A stretch of DNA of 64,000 nucleotides, taken from Limimaricola sp027213785 (GTDB lineage: Bacteria > Pseudomonadota > Alphaproteobacteria > Rhodobacterales > Rhodobacteraceae). The stretch is taken from contig NZ_CP193755.1 in assembly GCF_050847355.1 (NCBI RefSeq), forward strand, positions 2,418,001 to 2,482,000, read 5' to 3'. A program made the translations under genes and the position numbers. The notes beneath the pieces are model-generated. The model was given only the letters and a program-made list of their open reading frames with translations, was not told the DNA's origin and did no database searches. Below are positions 1 through 7,878 of the stretch, one piece after another (the stretch's first letter is position 1; each line of letters begins with the position of its first letter).

Positions 1-1156
1 GCAGCGCCACGCCGGTCATGGTCTGATTGACGTGCAGCCCGTTGAGCTGTTCGCCATAGGTCGAGAAGCCGACGATCCCATGCTTGCGCAGCACCGCGCT
101 CATCCGCCCGCCCATCTGCTTCTCGGTGGCCTCGAGCCGGCGCAGGATGCAGTCGAAGGCCAGGATCGCGTCGGGCGGGCCGTCCTCGCGGGCCATCGCC
201 TCAAAGGACGCGTCGAGATGCTGCGCGATGTCGCGCGGCTCGGCCAGCGACAGCACCATCCCCTCGTCGATCGCGGCGTAGAACACCAGCTCGCCCGCCT
301 CGGTGACCCTCTGGATCGCCCGGACGTGGTGGCGCCCGCCGATCCGCACCACCAGGGGGTGCGCCGCGAAGGTGAAGGCCGACAGCTGGCTGCGGTCGAG
401 CCCCAGCACGCGGGCGTATTCGCGCGCCGCCGGCTCGCCGTTGAGCCGCCGCACCAGCCGCGCCTCGGGGTCGGCCTGGGTGACGATCATCCGCTCCTCG
501 GTGGGGTCGAAATGGTCGAGGTTGAACACCGCCGCCCGGCAGGCGGTGCGCACGAAGGCGAGCACCGCCGCGCCCCGGTGCCAGGCGCCGTCGATCAGCA
601 CCCGGGTCTCGCCGAAATCCTCGCCGTCGCCGGCCGAGCCGCCGAACAGCGGCACCCGGCCGATCCCGGCCGAGAGCGCGGCGGCGAGCGCGTCCTCGCG
701 CCGCGACAGCCCGTCGACCAGCAGCATCGCGAATTCCGAGGTCCAGTTCGGGCGGCGGCCCTCGACCCGGGCGCGGGTCTCGGCCAGCTGGCGCAGCATC
801 TCGGGCGCGCCGACCCGGTCGAGATCCGGGATCGCCATCACCTCGGCCTCGAACAGCTCGGCCGGCAGGCCGATGCCGACGATCTCGTCCTCGGCATAGC
901 CCGCGCCGGTGATCTCGCCCGCGGTGGTGCAGCCGATCACCGCTCGCGCGCCGGGCCAGGCGGCGGCAGCGGCGGCCAGCGCCGCCATCGGCGCGCGCGG
1001 CGCGGCGAAAATCAGCACCAGCGCGAAGGGACCGGGCCCCAGCACGCGCATCAGCGCGGCCGCCGGATCGGCCTCGATGGCCGAGACGCTGGCGCTGCGC
1101 AGCACCCGACCCGCCCCGAGCCGCGCCCCCTCCGGCGCGTCTGCGACAGCCTGCAT
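1..1156 (-). CDS. FIST domain signal-transduction protein (3' end outside window)
   Basis: The visible 385 residues have the two-part architecture of FIST (F-box and intracellular signal transduction) proteins: an N-terminal FIST_N region with the conserved GCTTAGEI segment near residue 75 and the FGGSAGDG motif near residue 170, followed by the start of a FIST_C region. There is no signal peptide, so it should be cytoplasmic. FIST proteins are thought to bind small ligands and usually sit beside two-component kinases, which suits the response regulator immediately upstream on the same strand (25 nt gap). The start ATG at 1156 is preceded by GGAGGAGATCGCG, a strong ribosome binding site. The reading frame stays open to position 2, so the C-terminus is outside the window. 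A kinase gene may follow beyond the edge (inference). Confidence 0.85.
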   Translation of the reverse strand, partial: MQAVADAPEGARLGAGRVLRSASVSAIEADPAAALMRVLGPGPFALVLIFAAPRAPMAALAAAAAAWPGARAVIGCTTAGEITGAGYAEDEIVGIGLPAELFEAEVMAIPDLDRVGAPEMLRQLAETRARVEGRRPNWTSEFAMLLVDGLSRREDALAAALSAGIGRVPLFGGSAGDGEDFGETRVLIDGAWHRGAAVLAFVRTACRAAVFNLDHFDPTEERMIVTQADPEARLVRRLNGEPAAREYARVLGLDRSQLSAFTFAAHPLVVRIGGRHHVRAIQRVTEAGELVFYAAIDEGMVLSLAEPRDIAQHLDASFEAMAREDGPPDAILAFDCILRRLEATEKQMGGRMSAVLRKHGIVGFSTYGEQLNGLHVNQTMTGVAL

Positions 1157-1180
1157 CGCGATCTCCTCCCCGCGCGCAGG

Positions 1181-1873
1181 CTACCGCCCGGCGGGCGGCT
1201 CGGGCAACATGTTTCCGAAGCTGGCCTCCTTGGCCAGCAGCACCGCCTGGGTGCGGGTCTGCACCCCGAGCTTGCGCATGATCGAGGTGACATGCGCCTT
1301 GACCGTGGTCTCGGCGATCGACAGGTCGTAGGCGATCTGCTTGTTCATCGCCCCGCAGCAGATCTTGTGCAGGATCGTCGCCTGCTGCGGGGTGAGCTGC
1401 GCCAGCCGGTCGATCGCCTCCTCGGTGCCGCGTCCCGGCGCGTCGGGAAGGTCCATGCCGTCGGGCAGGTAGAGCCCGCCCGCCGCGATCACCCGGAAGG
1501 CGGTCAGGAACACCTCGCGCTCGCTGTGCTTGGGCACAAATCCGCGCGCGCCAGCGCGCACTGCCGCCGCGACCACCTGTCGGTCGGCCATCGACGAGAC
1601 CACCACGATCGGCGCCGCGCCCGCGACCCGGCGCAGCCGCACCAGCCCATCGAGGCCGGACACGTCGGGCAGGTGCAGATCGAGCATGATCACGTCCCAG
1701 GCCTCGCCCGCCCCCAGCCGGTCGAGCGCCGACTGCAGCCGGTCGGCGGTGTCGATCTGCGCGATGCCCACGAAATTCCTCAGTGTCAGCCCCAGCGCGT
1801 CGCAGAACAGTGGGTGGTCGTCGATCACCAGCGCCCGCCCGAAGGCCCCGTTCTCCTGTTGCGTCCCGGCCAT
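1181..1873 (-). CDS. LuxR/NarL-family response regulator
   Basis: A 230-residue two-component response regulator. The receiver domain has the acidic pair D18-D19, the phospho-acceptor D65 in VIMLDLHLPD and the conserved lysine K115. A C-terminal LuxR helix-turn-helix spans about 160-225 (LTPQQATILHKICCG through AHVTSIMRKL). It belongs with the regulators of PQQ-dependent alcohol and methanol oxidation (FlhR, ErbR/AgmR, PedR types), judged by its position next to NosR-like, cytochrome, quinoprotein and pqq genes; that assignment is inference from context. It is divergent from the NosR-like gene across a 139 nt region. No histidine kinase is visible here; the partner may lie beyond position 1. 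It is the obvious candidate to bind the shared CGACCA-type boxes found at 1963, 6643, 11038 and 13440. Confidence 0.9.
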   Translation of the reverse strand: MAGTQQENGAFGRALVIDDHPLFCDALGLTLRNFVGIAQIDTADRLQSALDRLGAGEAWDVIMLDLHLPDVSGLDGLVRLRRVAGAAPIVVVSSMADRQVVAAAVRAGARGFVPKHSEREVFLTAFRVIAAGGLYLPDGMDLPDAPGRGTEEAIDRLAQLTPQQATILHKICCGAMNKQIAYDLSIAETTVKAHVTSIMRKLGVQTRTQAVLLAKEASFGNMLPEPPAGR

Positions 1874-1962
1874 GATCGCACCCCGTGCATTGCGTCCCCG
1901 TCCAGACTACCAGCCCCTGCCCGGCCGCCCCATTGGCCAAAAGTCCCATGCCGCGCGCTCCG

Positions 1963-2006
1963 CGACCAAGGTCGGATTCCCGCGCCCCCATGCGCGCGCC
2001 TAGCCT
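1963..2006 (+). promoter_or_regulatory. putative regulon promoter: CGACCA dyad plus TAGCCT, NosR-like gene
   Basis: CGACCAAGGTCG (1963-1974), a near-perfect dyad, is followed 32 nt after its first hexamer by TAGCCT at 2001-2006. The same arrangement with identical spacing occurs at 6643 and 13440, and with a weaker hexamer at 11038. If TAGCCT is the -10 element, the dyad is centred near -44, typical of an activator contacting RNA polymerase. The hexamer ends only 6 nt before the start codon, which would make this transcript leaderless or nearly so. Confidence 0.55.
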
Positions 2007-2012
2007 TTCGCC

Positions 2013-4097
2013 ATGTCTTGCCACCGCGCCCTGCTTCTCGCCGCACTCGTCGCCTGCCTGCCGTTCGCCCCGGCGCGGGCCGAAGCGCCCGCGCGGGAGG
2101 AGATCGAGGCGTTGATAGTGCCGCCCTATGCGCTGGGCGGAGAACTGGGCGAGGGGGTCTGGCGGCTTTCGAACTCGGGCGGCGCGGCGGCGGGCTACGC
2201 CTTCCGCACCGCACCTCTGGCGCCGCTGCCGGGGTTTTCCGGCGCGCCGATCGACATGCTGGTGACGCTCGACCCCTCCGGCGGCTTCATCGACGCGAAG
2301 CTCCTGACGCACAACGAGCCGATCTTCGTCTCCGGGCTGGGCGAGGCGCCGTTCCGGGCGTTTCTCGAACAGTATCGCGGGCTGTCGATCGACGACAACA
2401 TGGTGGTCGGCACCCCCTACGCGGCGGGCGAGACCGGCTCGGCGCTGGTGCATCTCGACGGGGTGAGCAAGGCCACGGCCAGCGTGCGGATCGCGCATGA
2501 GACCATCCTCGCCGCCGCGCTCAAGGTGGCGCGCGAGCGGATGCGCGGCATCGACACCGCCCCGCCCGCCCGGCCCGACCTCGACCACGACGAGCCGCTG
2601 GACTGGGCGGCGCTGGCGGCGCAGGGGCTGGCGGCCCGCCTTGCCGTCACCAACGCCGAAGTGGATGCCCGCTTCGAAGGCACGATCTGGAGCCATGACG
2701 ATCCGCAGGCCCGCGCCGAACCCGAGGCGATGTTCCTCGATCTGTGGCTGGTCGATCTCGGCCCGCCCGCCATCGCCCGCGCGGCGCTGGCGCCCGCCAC
2801 GCTCGAGGAGCTTGACCGCCTGCGCGAAGTCGCCCCGCATGACGAGCCCCTGCTGCTGATCGAGGCCGGGCGGCACGGTCTGGTCGGGCCGGACTTCGTG
2901 CGCAACACCGCTCCCGAACTGGTCTCGGCCCGGCAGGGCGGTCTGCCGGTCGCGCTGCGCGACGCCGACATCTTCGTCGAGACCGCGCCCGGCGCGCCGG
3001 AGGGCACGGCGATGATCCTGCGCGCCGACCGGCGGCTGGGCTTCGACCCGGCGGCGGAGTGGGTGCTGGACGTGCGCGCCACCCGCGAACACGGCATGCT
3101 GATGCCCGAGATCGGCGCCACCGTGTTCGAGCTGCCGCATGTCACGCCCGAGCGGTTCTTCGAGCGACCCGAAGTTGTCACCCCGCAGACGCCGGCCATG
3201 GCGGCGCTGGCGGCGCGGGCCGGGGATCTCGGACTGCTGGCGGTGTTCCTCGCGGCGCTCCTCGCGGCCCTCGGGCCGGGTCTGCGCCGCGCCGCCGCGC
3301 CGGGGACGCTGACGCCGCTGCGGCTCGGGGCGCTGACGGTGACCACAGGTTTCGTGGGCTGGTGGGGACAGGGGCAGCTGTCGGTGGTCACGGTGCTGGG
3401 CGGGATCCGCACCGCGATCGAGGGGCGCAGCTTCGCCTTCCTGCTCTATGACCCGTTCGGCCTCGCGGTCTGGGGCGCCGCGATCCTCGGCTTCGTGCTG
3501 TGGGGCCGGGCGCTGTTCTGCGGCTGGCTGTGCCCCTTCGGCGCACTGCAGGAATTCGCCCATCACGCGGGCCGGCTGCTGCGCCTGCCGCAGATCCGGC
3601 CCTCGGCGGCTTGGGACGCGCGGCTCAAGCTTCTGAAATACTTGGCGCTGGCCGGGCTGGTGCTGATCGCCATTCTCGCGCCCGAGCATGTCGACACCGC
3701 CGCCGAGATCGAGCCGTTCAAGACCGCGATCACCACCTTCTTCGTCCGCGAATGGTACTATGTCGCCTATGCCGCCTTCTGGCTGCTGCTCGGGCTGGTG
3801 CTGTTCAAGGGGTTCTGCCGCTATCTCTGCCCGCTGGGCGCGGTGATGGCGATCGGCGGGCTCCTGCGCGGGCGCGATTGGATCGCCCGGCGCGAGGCCT
3901 GCGGCTCGCCCTGCCAGCTCTGCCGGGTCAAATGCGCCTATGGCGCCATCGAGAAGACCGGCGGAATCGACTATTCCGAATGCTTCGGCTGCCTCGACTG
4001 CGTGTCGATCCATGACGACCCGGCGCGCTGCGTGCCGCTGGTGCTCGACGCCCGCCGCCCCGGCCGCCCGCCGCCCCGTCCCGTCGCCGCCGAATGA
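2013..4097 (+). CDS. NosR-like FMN-binding, 4Fe-4S membrane protein
   Basis: A 694-residue integral membrane redox protein of the NosR/NirI/RnfD-like group. A signal peptide (residues 1-24) leads into a large periplasmic region with an FMN-binding domain at about 60-165; the DGVSKATASV segment is the candidate covalent flavin site. After about residue 400 come several membrane spans with two CxxxCP motifs (FCGWLCPFG and FCRYLCPLG) and a C-terminal cytoplasmic ferredoxin-like segment rich in cysteine (CGSPCQLCRVKC, CFGCLDC). The apbE gene follows with an ATGA overlap, so the flavin transferase and its target are probably made together. In the alcohol-oxidation locus it probably moves electrons across the membrane; it is not the nitrous oxide NosR, since no nos genes are nearby. 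Known: family and motifs. Inferred: electron route. Confidence 0.85.
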   Translation: MSCHRALLLAALVACLPFAPARAEAPAREEIEALIVPPYALGGELGEGVWRLSNSGGAAAGYAFRTAPLAPLPGFSGAPIDMLVTLDPSGGFIDAKLLTHNEPIFVSGLGEAPFRAFLEQYRGLSIDDNMVVGTPYAAGETGSALVHLDGVSKATASVRIAHETILAAALKVARERMRGIDTAPPARPDLDHDEPLDWAALAAQGLAARLAVTNAEVDARFEGTIWSHDDPQARAEPEAMFLDLWLVDLGPPAIARAALAPATLEELDRLREVAPHDEPLLLIEAGRHGLVGPDFVRNTAPELVSARQGGLPVALRDADIFVETAPGAPEGTAMILRADRRLGFDPAAEWVLDVRATREHGMLMPEIGATVFELPHVTPERFFERPEVVTPQTPAMAALAARAGDLGLLAVFLAALLAALGPGLRRAAAPGTLTPLRLGALTVTTGFVGWWGQGQLSVVTVLGGIRTAIEGRSFAFLLYDPFGLAVWGAAILGFVLWGRALFCGWLCPFGALQEFAHHAGRLLRLPQIRPSAAWDARLKLLKYLALAGLVLIAILAPEHVDTAAEIEPFKTAITTFFVREWYYVAYAAFWLLLGLVLFKGFCRYLCPLGAVMAIGGLLRGRDWIARREACGSPCQLCRVKCAYGAIEKTGGIDYSECFGCLDCVSIHDDPARCVPLVLDARRPGRPPPRPVAAE

Positions 4098-4987
4098 GAA
4101 CCGCCATGCAGACCCGTCGCCGTTTCCTCGCCATCGCCGCCGCCACCCTCGCCGCGCCGGGCGCGGTCCATGCCGAGGGCTGGCGCGGCACCGCGCTCGG
4201 CGCCGAGGCGGCGATCACGCTTTCGGGGCCGCGCCGGGAGGTCGAGGCCGCGCTGGCCGAGGCCCGGGCCACGCTGGAGCGGATGGAGGCGCTGTTCAGC
4301 CTGCATCGCCCGGACAGCGCGCTTTCCCGGCTCAACGCCACCGGCCGGCTCGACGCGCCGGCGCCCGAATTCATGGCGGTGATCGATCTGTGCGCGGCCG
4401 CCCATGCCGCCACCGGCGGGCGCTTCGATCCGACCGTGCAGCCGCTCTGGCGGGCGCTGGCCGAGCAGGGCGACGTTCCCGCCGCCGCCGCGCGCATAGG
4501 CTGGGGGCGCGTCGCGCGCGGCGCGGGCCTCCGGCTCGGGCCGGGGCAGGCGCTGACCTTCAACGGCATCGCCCAGGGCTATGCCAGCGACCGCGTGGCC
4601 GAGGGGCTGGCGACGCGCGGCTTCGAACGGGCGCTGGTCAATATCGGCGAGATGCGGGCGCTGGGCGGGCCATGGCGGATCGGCATCGAGGACCACGCGC
4701 GGGGTCTGCTGGGGCAGGCGACCCTCACCGGCGGCGCGATCGCGACCTCGAGTCCCGGCGCGCTGTTCCTGCCCGGCGGCGCGAGCCACATCCTCGATCC
4801 CAGAAGCGGCGGCGCGGTGCCGCCCGCCTGGTCGAGCGTCAGCGTCGAGGCCGACAGCGCTGCGCTGGCCGATGCACTGTCGACCGCCTTCTGTCTGATG
4901 GAGCGCGACGAGATCGCGGCGCTGCGCGTCGCGGGGCTGAGGCGCGTGCGGCTGGTCGATGCCACGGGCGATCTGACGACGCTCTAG
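4094..4987 (+). CDS. apbE: FAD:protein FMN transferase (ApbE)
   Basis: A 297-residue ApbE family protein that transfers FMN from FAD to a Thr/Ser of a partner protein in the periplasm. A twin-arginine-like leader (TRRRFLAIAAATLAAPG) precedes the conserved blocks SRLNATG, GGRFDPTVQPLW, NGIAQGYASD, NIGEMRALG, GGAIATSS and the C-terminal ADALSTAF metal-binding segment. The usual lysine in GxxKGY is glutamine here (GIAQGY). The start overlaps the stop of the NosR-like gene (ATGA); a second ATG 12 nt downstream (4106) gives a cleaner leader. Its likely substrate is the FMN-binding domain of the gene just upstream. Confidence 0.92.
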   Translation: MRTAMQTRRRFLAIAAATLAAPGAVHAEGWRGTALGAEAAITLSGPRREVEAALAEARATLERMEALFSLHRPDSALSRLNATGRLDAPAPEFMAVIDLCAAAHAATGGRFDPTVQPLWRALAEQGDVPAAAARIGWGRVARGAGLRLGPGQALTFNGIAQGYASDRVAEGLATRGFERALVNIGEMRALGGPWRIGIEDHARGLLGQATLTGGAIATSSPGALFLPGGASHILDPRSGGAVPPAWSSVSVEADSAALADALSTAFCLMERDEIAALRVAGLRRVRLVDATGDLTTL

Positions 4988-4991
4988 CGCC

Positions 4992-5888
4992 TCACCATTC
5001 CGGCGCGGTCCAGCTCAGGCCGTGATCCTCGAAGATCGCCGCGATCCGGCCGTCGGCTACCGCCTCGGCGACGATGCCCTCGATCATGTAGCCGAGGTCG
5101 CGGTGGCTGTGATGCACCGCGAGGCCCAGCGCCCAGTCGGGCTTCATCAGCCCCGGGAAAGGTGGAACATGGACCAGCGCCCGGCCGAGTTCGGCCTCGA
5201 GCTGCGCGCGCGGCCCCATCACCGCCGTCACCTCGCCCATGGCCAGCGCCGCCATCGCGGCTTCGGTGGTCGGATAGCGCGAGATGTTCGGCCCCAGCTG
5301 CCCGCCCGCCATCGCCGAAAGGTAGAAATCCGAGATCGAGTCGTTCTCGACCCCGATCCGGTGCATCCGGAACATCGCCGGACCGGGGCCCTCGGTGCCG
5401 AACACGCCCGCATCATAGGCCACTGCCAGGGTCTCGACCCCGTAGAGGCCGGTGAACATCACCTGCTCGACCCGGCAGGTGAAGGCGCTGTCATAGGGGA
5501 TGTGCAGCATGACGTTGGCGACCGATCCGCCGACCACCGGCCCCTTCCAGACCCAGTTGCGCAGATCGGCGGCCAGGTCCTCGCCCGCGGCAACCAGCCG
5601 GAAGCGCGCCTCGACTCCCATGCCTTCGGCGATCAGCCGGCCGATCTCCACGTCGATGCCGGTGGCCGCGCCGCCGGCCCGATCGGACCAGGGCGGGAAA
5701 TCCTCGTAGACCGCGAATTCGATGAAGCCGCGATCGAGGATCTCGTCCAGGGTCTGCCCGACATAGTCGCGATCGGCGTTCTGGGGCCTGGGCTGCGGCA
5801 CCCAGTCCTCGCAACGCGCGAAGGCCCCGCCCCCCGCGAAGGAGAGGGCGAGGCCGAGCGCCAGCGCAAGGCCCGCGCGGCGCGTCAC
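4992..5888 (-). CDS. quinoprotein-associated periplasmic binding protein (MoxJ/XoxJ-like)
   Basis: A 298-residue exported protein with the fold signature of family 3 solute-binding proteins (GIDVEIGRLIAEGMGVE near residue 95), of the type found with PQQ alcohol dehydrogenases and named MoxJ or XoxJ. In XoxJ these proteins bind the dehydrogenase rather than carry a nutrient. The start is the GTG at 5888, whose GTGA overlaps the stop of the cytochrome c gene; translation from it gives a good signal peptide (TRRAGLALALGLALSF, cleavage after AFA). It forms a two-gene operon with the cytochrome, transcribed away from the PQQ-ABC genes. It ends 4 nt from the convergent apbE gene. Confidence 0.82.
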   Translation of the reverse strand: MTRRAGLALALGLALSFAGGGAFARCEDWVPQPRPQNADRDYVGQTLDEILDRGFIEFAVYEDFPPWSDRAGGAATGIDVEIGRLIAEGMGVEARFRLVAAGEDLAADLRNWVWKGPVVGGSVANVMLHIPYDSAFTCRVEQVMFTGLYGVETLAVAYDAGVFGTEGPGPAMFRMHRIGVENDSISDFYLSAMAGGQLGPNISRYPTTEAAMAALAMGEVTAVMGPRAQLEAELGRALVHVPPFPGLMKPDWALGLAVHHSHRDLGYMIEGIVAEAVADGRIAAIFEDHGLSWTAPEW

Positions 5889-6565
5889 TGCGCGGCCGAC
5901 AGGCCCACGGTCAGCGTCTCCGCGGCCTTGTGGAAGCTTTCGGGCGTGCCGTCGATCTGGGCGCTCGCGCGGTAGGCGATCGAATCGGCGACCGGGGCCC
6001 CCGACAGCGTCTCGATCTCCTCGGCGATGCCGGACAGCTCGGCCTTGACCGCCTCGGCGTCGATCTCGCCACCCGTCGCGAGCGTGTCGCGCAGCGCCTT
6101 GAGTTCGGCGGATTTGGCGCTCACCGCGTCCTCGTCGGGGCGGGTCTCGAGATAGGTGCGGATCGCCCAGGCCGCCTTCTGGCCCAGAAGATCGCCGAAG
6201 GCGGGCATCCGGGTGACGCCGTTCTGGGTGAAGCCGTGGCGGAACCGCTCCATGTACCACTCGTCGCCGTATTCCTCGGCCTCGAGAAAGCGCAGGTCGG
6301 GGGCGAGGCCGCCGGACACCGCGCCGAGGCCGTGGCAGCGGGCGCAGTTCTGGTTGTAGCCCGAGGCGCCGATCTCGATCGCCTTGGCCCAGACCTCCTC
6401 GCCCTGGTCGCGATAGGGGTTCTCGGTCAGCCACTCCTCGCCGATATCGGGCAGGGCGTCGGTGTTCACCGCCTGGATGTCGAGCGGCAGGCCGGCGGCC
6501 TGGGCGATGGTCGCGGCGGCGGCGATCGCGCCGAGCGACGCCAGGATGCGTGTGGTACGGGGCAT
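5885..6565 (-). CDS. cytochrome c, electron acceptor of quinoprotein alcohol dehydrogenase
   Basis: A 226-residue periplasmic monohaem cytochrome c. The signal peptide (residues 1-23) is followed by the haem site CARCH near residue 73 and the downstream segment GVTRMPAFGDLL, where the methionine is the probable sixth ligand. The C-terminal 80 residues form a predicted helical tail without haem. Size, motif surroundings (GLGAVSGGLAPDLR) and linkage to the MoxJ-like protein fit the XoxG/c550-type acceptor of PQQ alcohol dehydrogenases. The start ATG is preceded by GGGAGGACCGACC. It is divergent from the PQQ-ABC operon, with regulatory sequence shared between them. Confidence 0.88.
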   Translation of the reverse strand: MPRTTRILASLGAIAAAATIAQAAGLPLDIQAVNTDALPDIGEEWLTENPYRDQGEEVWAKAIEIGASGYNQNCARCHGLGAVSGGLAPDLRFLEAEEYGDEWYMERFRHGFTQNGVTRMPAFGDLLGQKAAWAIRTYLETRPDEDAVSAKSAELKALRDTLATGGEIDAEAVKAELSGIAEEIETLSGAPVADSIAYRASAQIDGTPESFHKAAETLTVGLSAAQ

Positions 6566-6594
6566 GGTCGGTCCTCCCTTGGTCCTGGGCCACA

Positions 6595-6637
6595 GGGATA
6601 GCCGGACCGGGCCGGGCCGCCTATGCGACCTTCGGCG
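6595..6637 (-). promoter_or_regulatory. candidate cytochrome c promoter, degenerate regulon box
   Basis: Read on the minus strand, a degenerate copy of the box (CGCCGAAGGTCGCAT, complement of about 6623-6637) is followed 31 nt after its first hexamer by TATCCC (6600-6595). This resembles the better-conserved CGACCATGGTCG..TAGCCT pair on the other strand of the same intergenic region, but it is weaker and one base shorter in spacing. Confidence 0.35.
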
Positions 6638-6642
6638 GGGCG

Positions 6643-6686
6643 CGACCATGGTCGTATGGGGGCGGGCCGGGCGGCGCTGCTAGCCT
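6643..6686 (+). promoter_or_regulatory. putative regulon promoter: perfect CGACCATGGTCG dyad plus TAGCCT
   Basis: CGACCATGGTCG (6643-6654) is a perfect 12-bp palindrome. TAGCCT lies at 6681-6686, exactly 32 nt after the first hexamer, within GCTGCTAGCCTG, which is also found letter for letter before pqqA. The predicted transcript start, near 6693, leaves a short leader carrying GGGAGGA before the ATG at 6706. Confidence 0.6.
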
Positions 6687-6705
6687 GCTTGGCGGGAGGA
6701 AGGCA

Positions 6706-7878
6706 ATGCTGCGACAGGCGACATCCATCGTGATGCTGGGACTTTGGGCCGGCGCTGCGCAGGCCGCTATCGAGGTGCCGGTGACCTGGCTTAGGCAGGA
6801 GGTGGCGCACCCGCCGGTGCTGTCGAACCTCGACGAGATCCCCCAGGACGAGGGCCGCGCGGGCGCCGAGCTCGGCCGCGACGACAACGCCACCACCGGG
6901 CGCTTCCTCGGTCATGACTACGCGCTCGAGACCGTCTCGGTGCCCGAGGGCGGCGACCTCGAGGCGGCGGCCCGCGCGGCGCTGGCGCGCGGTGGCCTGC
7001 TGATCCTAGACGCGCCCGAAGACGCCGTTCTGGCGGTGGCCGACATGGCTGAGGCGCAGGGCGCGCTGCTGTTCAACGCTGCCGCCCCCGGGGCGCGGCT
7101 GCGCGGCGCCGATTGCCGCGCCAACCTGATGCACACCATCCCCTCGACCGCGATGCGCACCGACGCGCTGGCGCAGTTCCTCGTTCAGCGCCGCTGGGAC
7201 GATCTGGCGCTGATCGCCGGGCAGCGGCCCGAGGACATCGATTATGCCGAGGCGCTGCGAGGCTCGCTGGCGAAGTTCAGTCTGCAGCTGCGCGCCGAGC
7301 GCGACTGGCTCGATGATGCCGACATCCGCCGCAACGCCGGGCAGGAGGTGCCGGTCTTCACCCAAGCCCTGCCCGATCACGACGTGCTTCTGGTCGCCGA
7401 CGAGGCCGGGGATTTCGCCCGCTACATCGCCTATAACGCCTGGACGCCGCGCCCGCTCGCGGGTTCGGAGGGGCTGCAGGCGGTGGCCTGGGCGCCGGTG
7501 GTCGAAGCCTGGGGCGCGGCGCAACTGCAATCGCGATTCGAGGAGTTGGCCGGCAGAACGATGCGGCCGCGCGACTACGCCGCCTGGGCGGCGATGCGCG
7601 CCATCGGTGAGGCGGTGACCCGCACCGGATCAGTCGACCCCGAAGTGCTGCGCGACTTTCTCCTCGGCCCCGATTTCGAGCTGGGCGGCTTTCTCGGCAG
7701 CCCGCTGTCGTTCCGGTCCTGGGACGGGCAGATGCGCCAGCCGATTCCGCTGGTGACCGAACGCGCAGTGGTCGCCACCGCGCCGCTTGAAGGTTTCCTG
7801 CACCCGGTGAGCGAGATGGACACGCTCGGCACCGACGCCCCCGAATCCCTCTGCGCCGCCTTCGAGGAGAGATCATGA
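6706..7878 (+). CDS. ABC substrate-binding protein of PQQ-alcohol system
   Basis: A 390-residue exported protein resembling the substrate-binding component of the ABC system that accompanies PQQ-dependent alcohol dehydrogenases (TIGR03863-like, a branched-chain-amino-acid-binding fold). The signal peptide ends after AAQA near residue 22, and the mature start is IEVPVTWLRQ. The chosen ATG has GGGAGGA seven bases upstream; a longer frame upstream has no ribosome binding site. It is first of five genes joined by ATGA overlaps, so the whole ABC unit should be co-translated. The substrate is unknown; the related PedABC system of Pseudomonas is linked to phenylethanol or alcohol tolerance. Confidence 0.85.
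   Translation: MLRQATSIVMLGLWAGAAQAAIEVPVTWLRQEVAHPPVLSNLDEIPQDEGRAGAELGRDDNATTGRFLGHDYALETVSVPEGGDLEAAARAALARGGLLILDAPEDAVLAVADMAEAQGALLFNAAAPGARLRGADCRANLMHTIPSTAMRTDALAQFLVQRRWDDLALIAGQRPEDIDYAEALRGSLAKFSLQLRAERDWLDDADIRRNAGQEVPVFTQALPDHDVLLVADEAGDFARYIAYNAWTPRPLAGSEGLQAVAWAPVVEAWGAAQLQSRFEELAGRTMRPRDYAAWAAMRAIGEAVTRTGSVDPEVLRDFLLGPDFELGGFLGSPLSFRSWDGQMRQPIPLVTERAVVATAPLEGFLHPVSEMDTLGTDAPESLCAAFEERS

Noticed and set aside
201..4013. A 1270-codon open frame on the minus strand, and an 822-codon frame on the plus strand at 32-2500
   Set aside because: Both run across several well-supported genes in the opposite or other frame and read as Arg/Ala/Gly-rich shadow sequence. Long spurious frames are expected at this GC content.
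2013..4097. Calling the membrane protein true NosR (nitrous oxide reduction)
   Set aside because: No nosZ, nosD, nosF or nosY genes are nearby; the locus is for alcohol oxidation, so only the domain-level name is kept.
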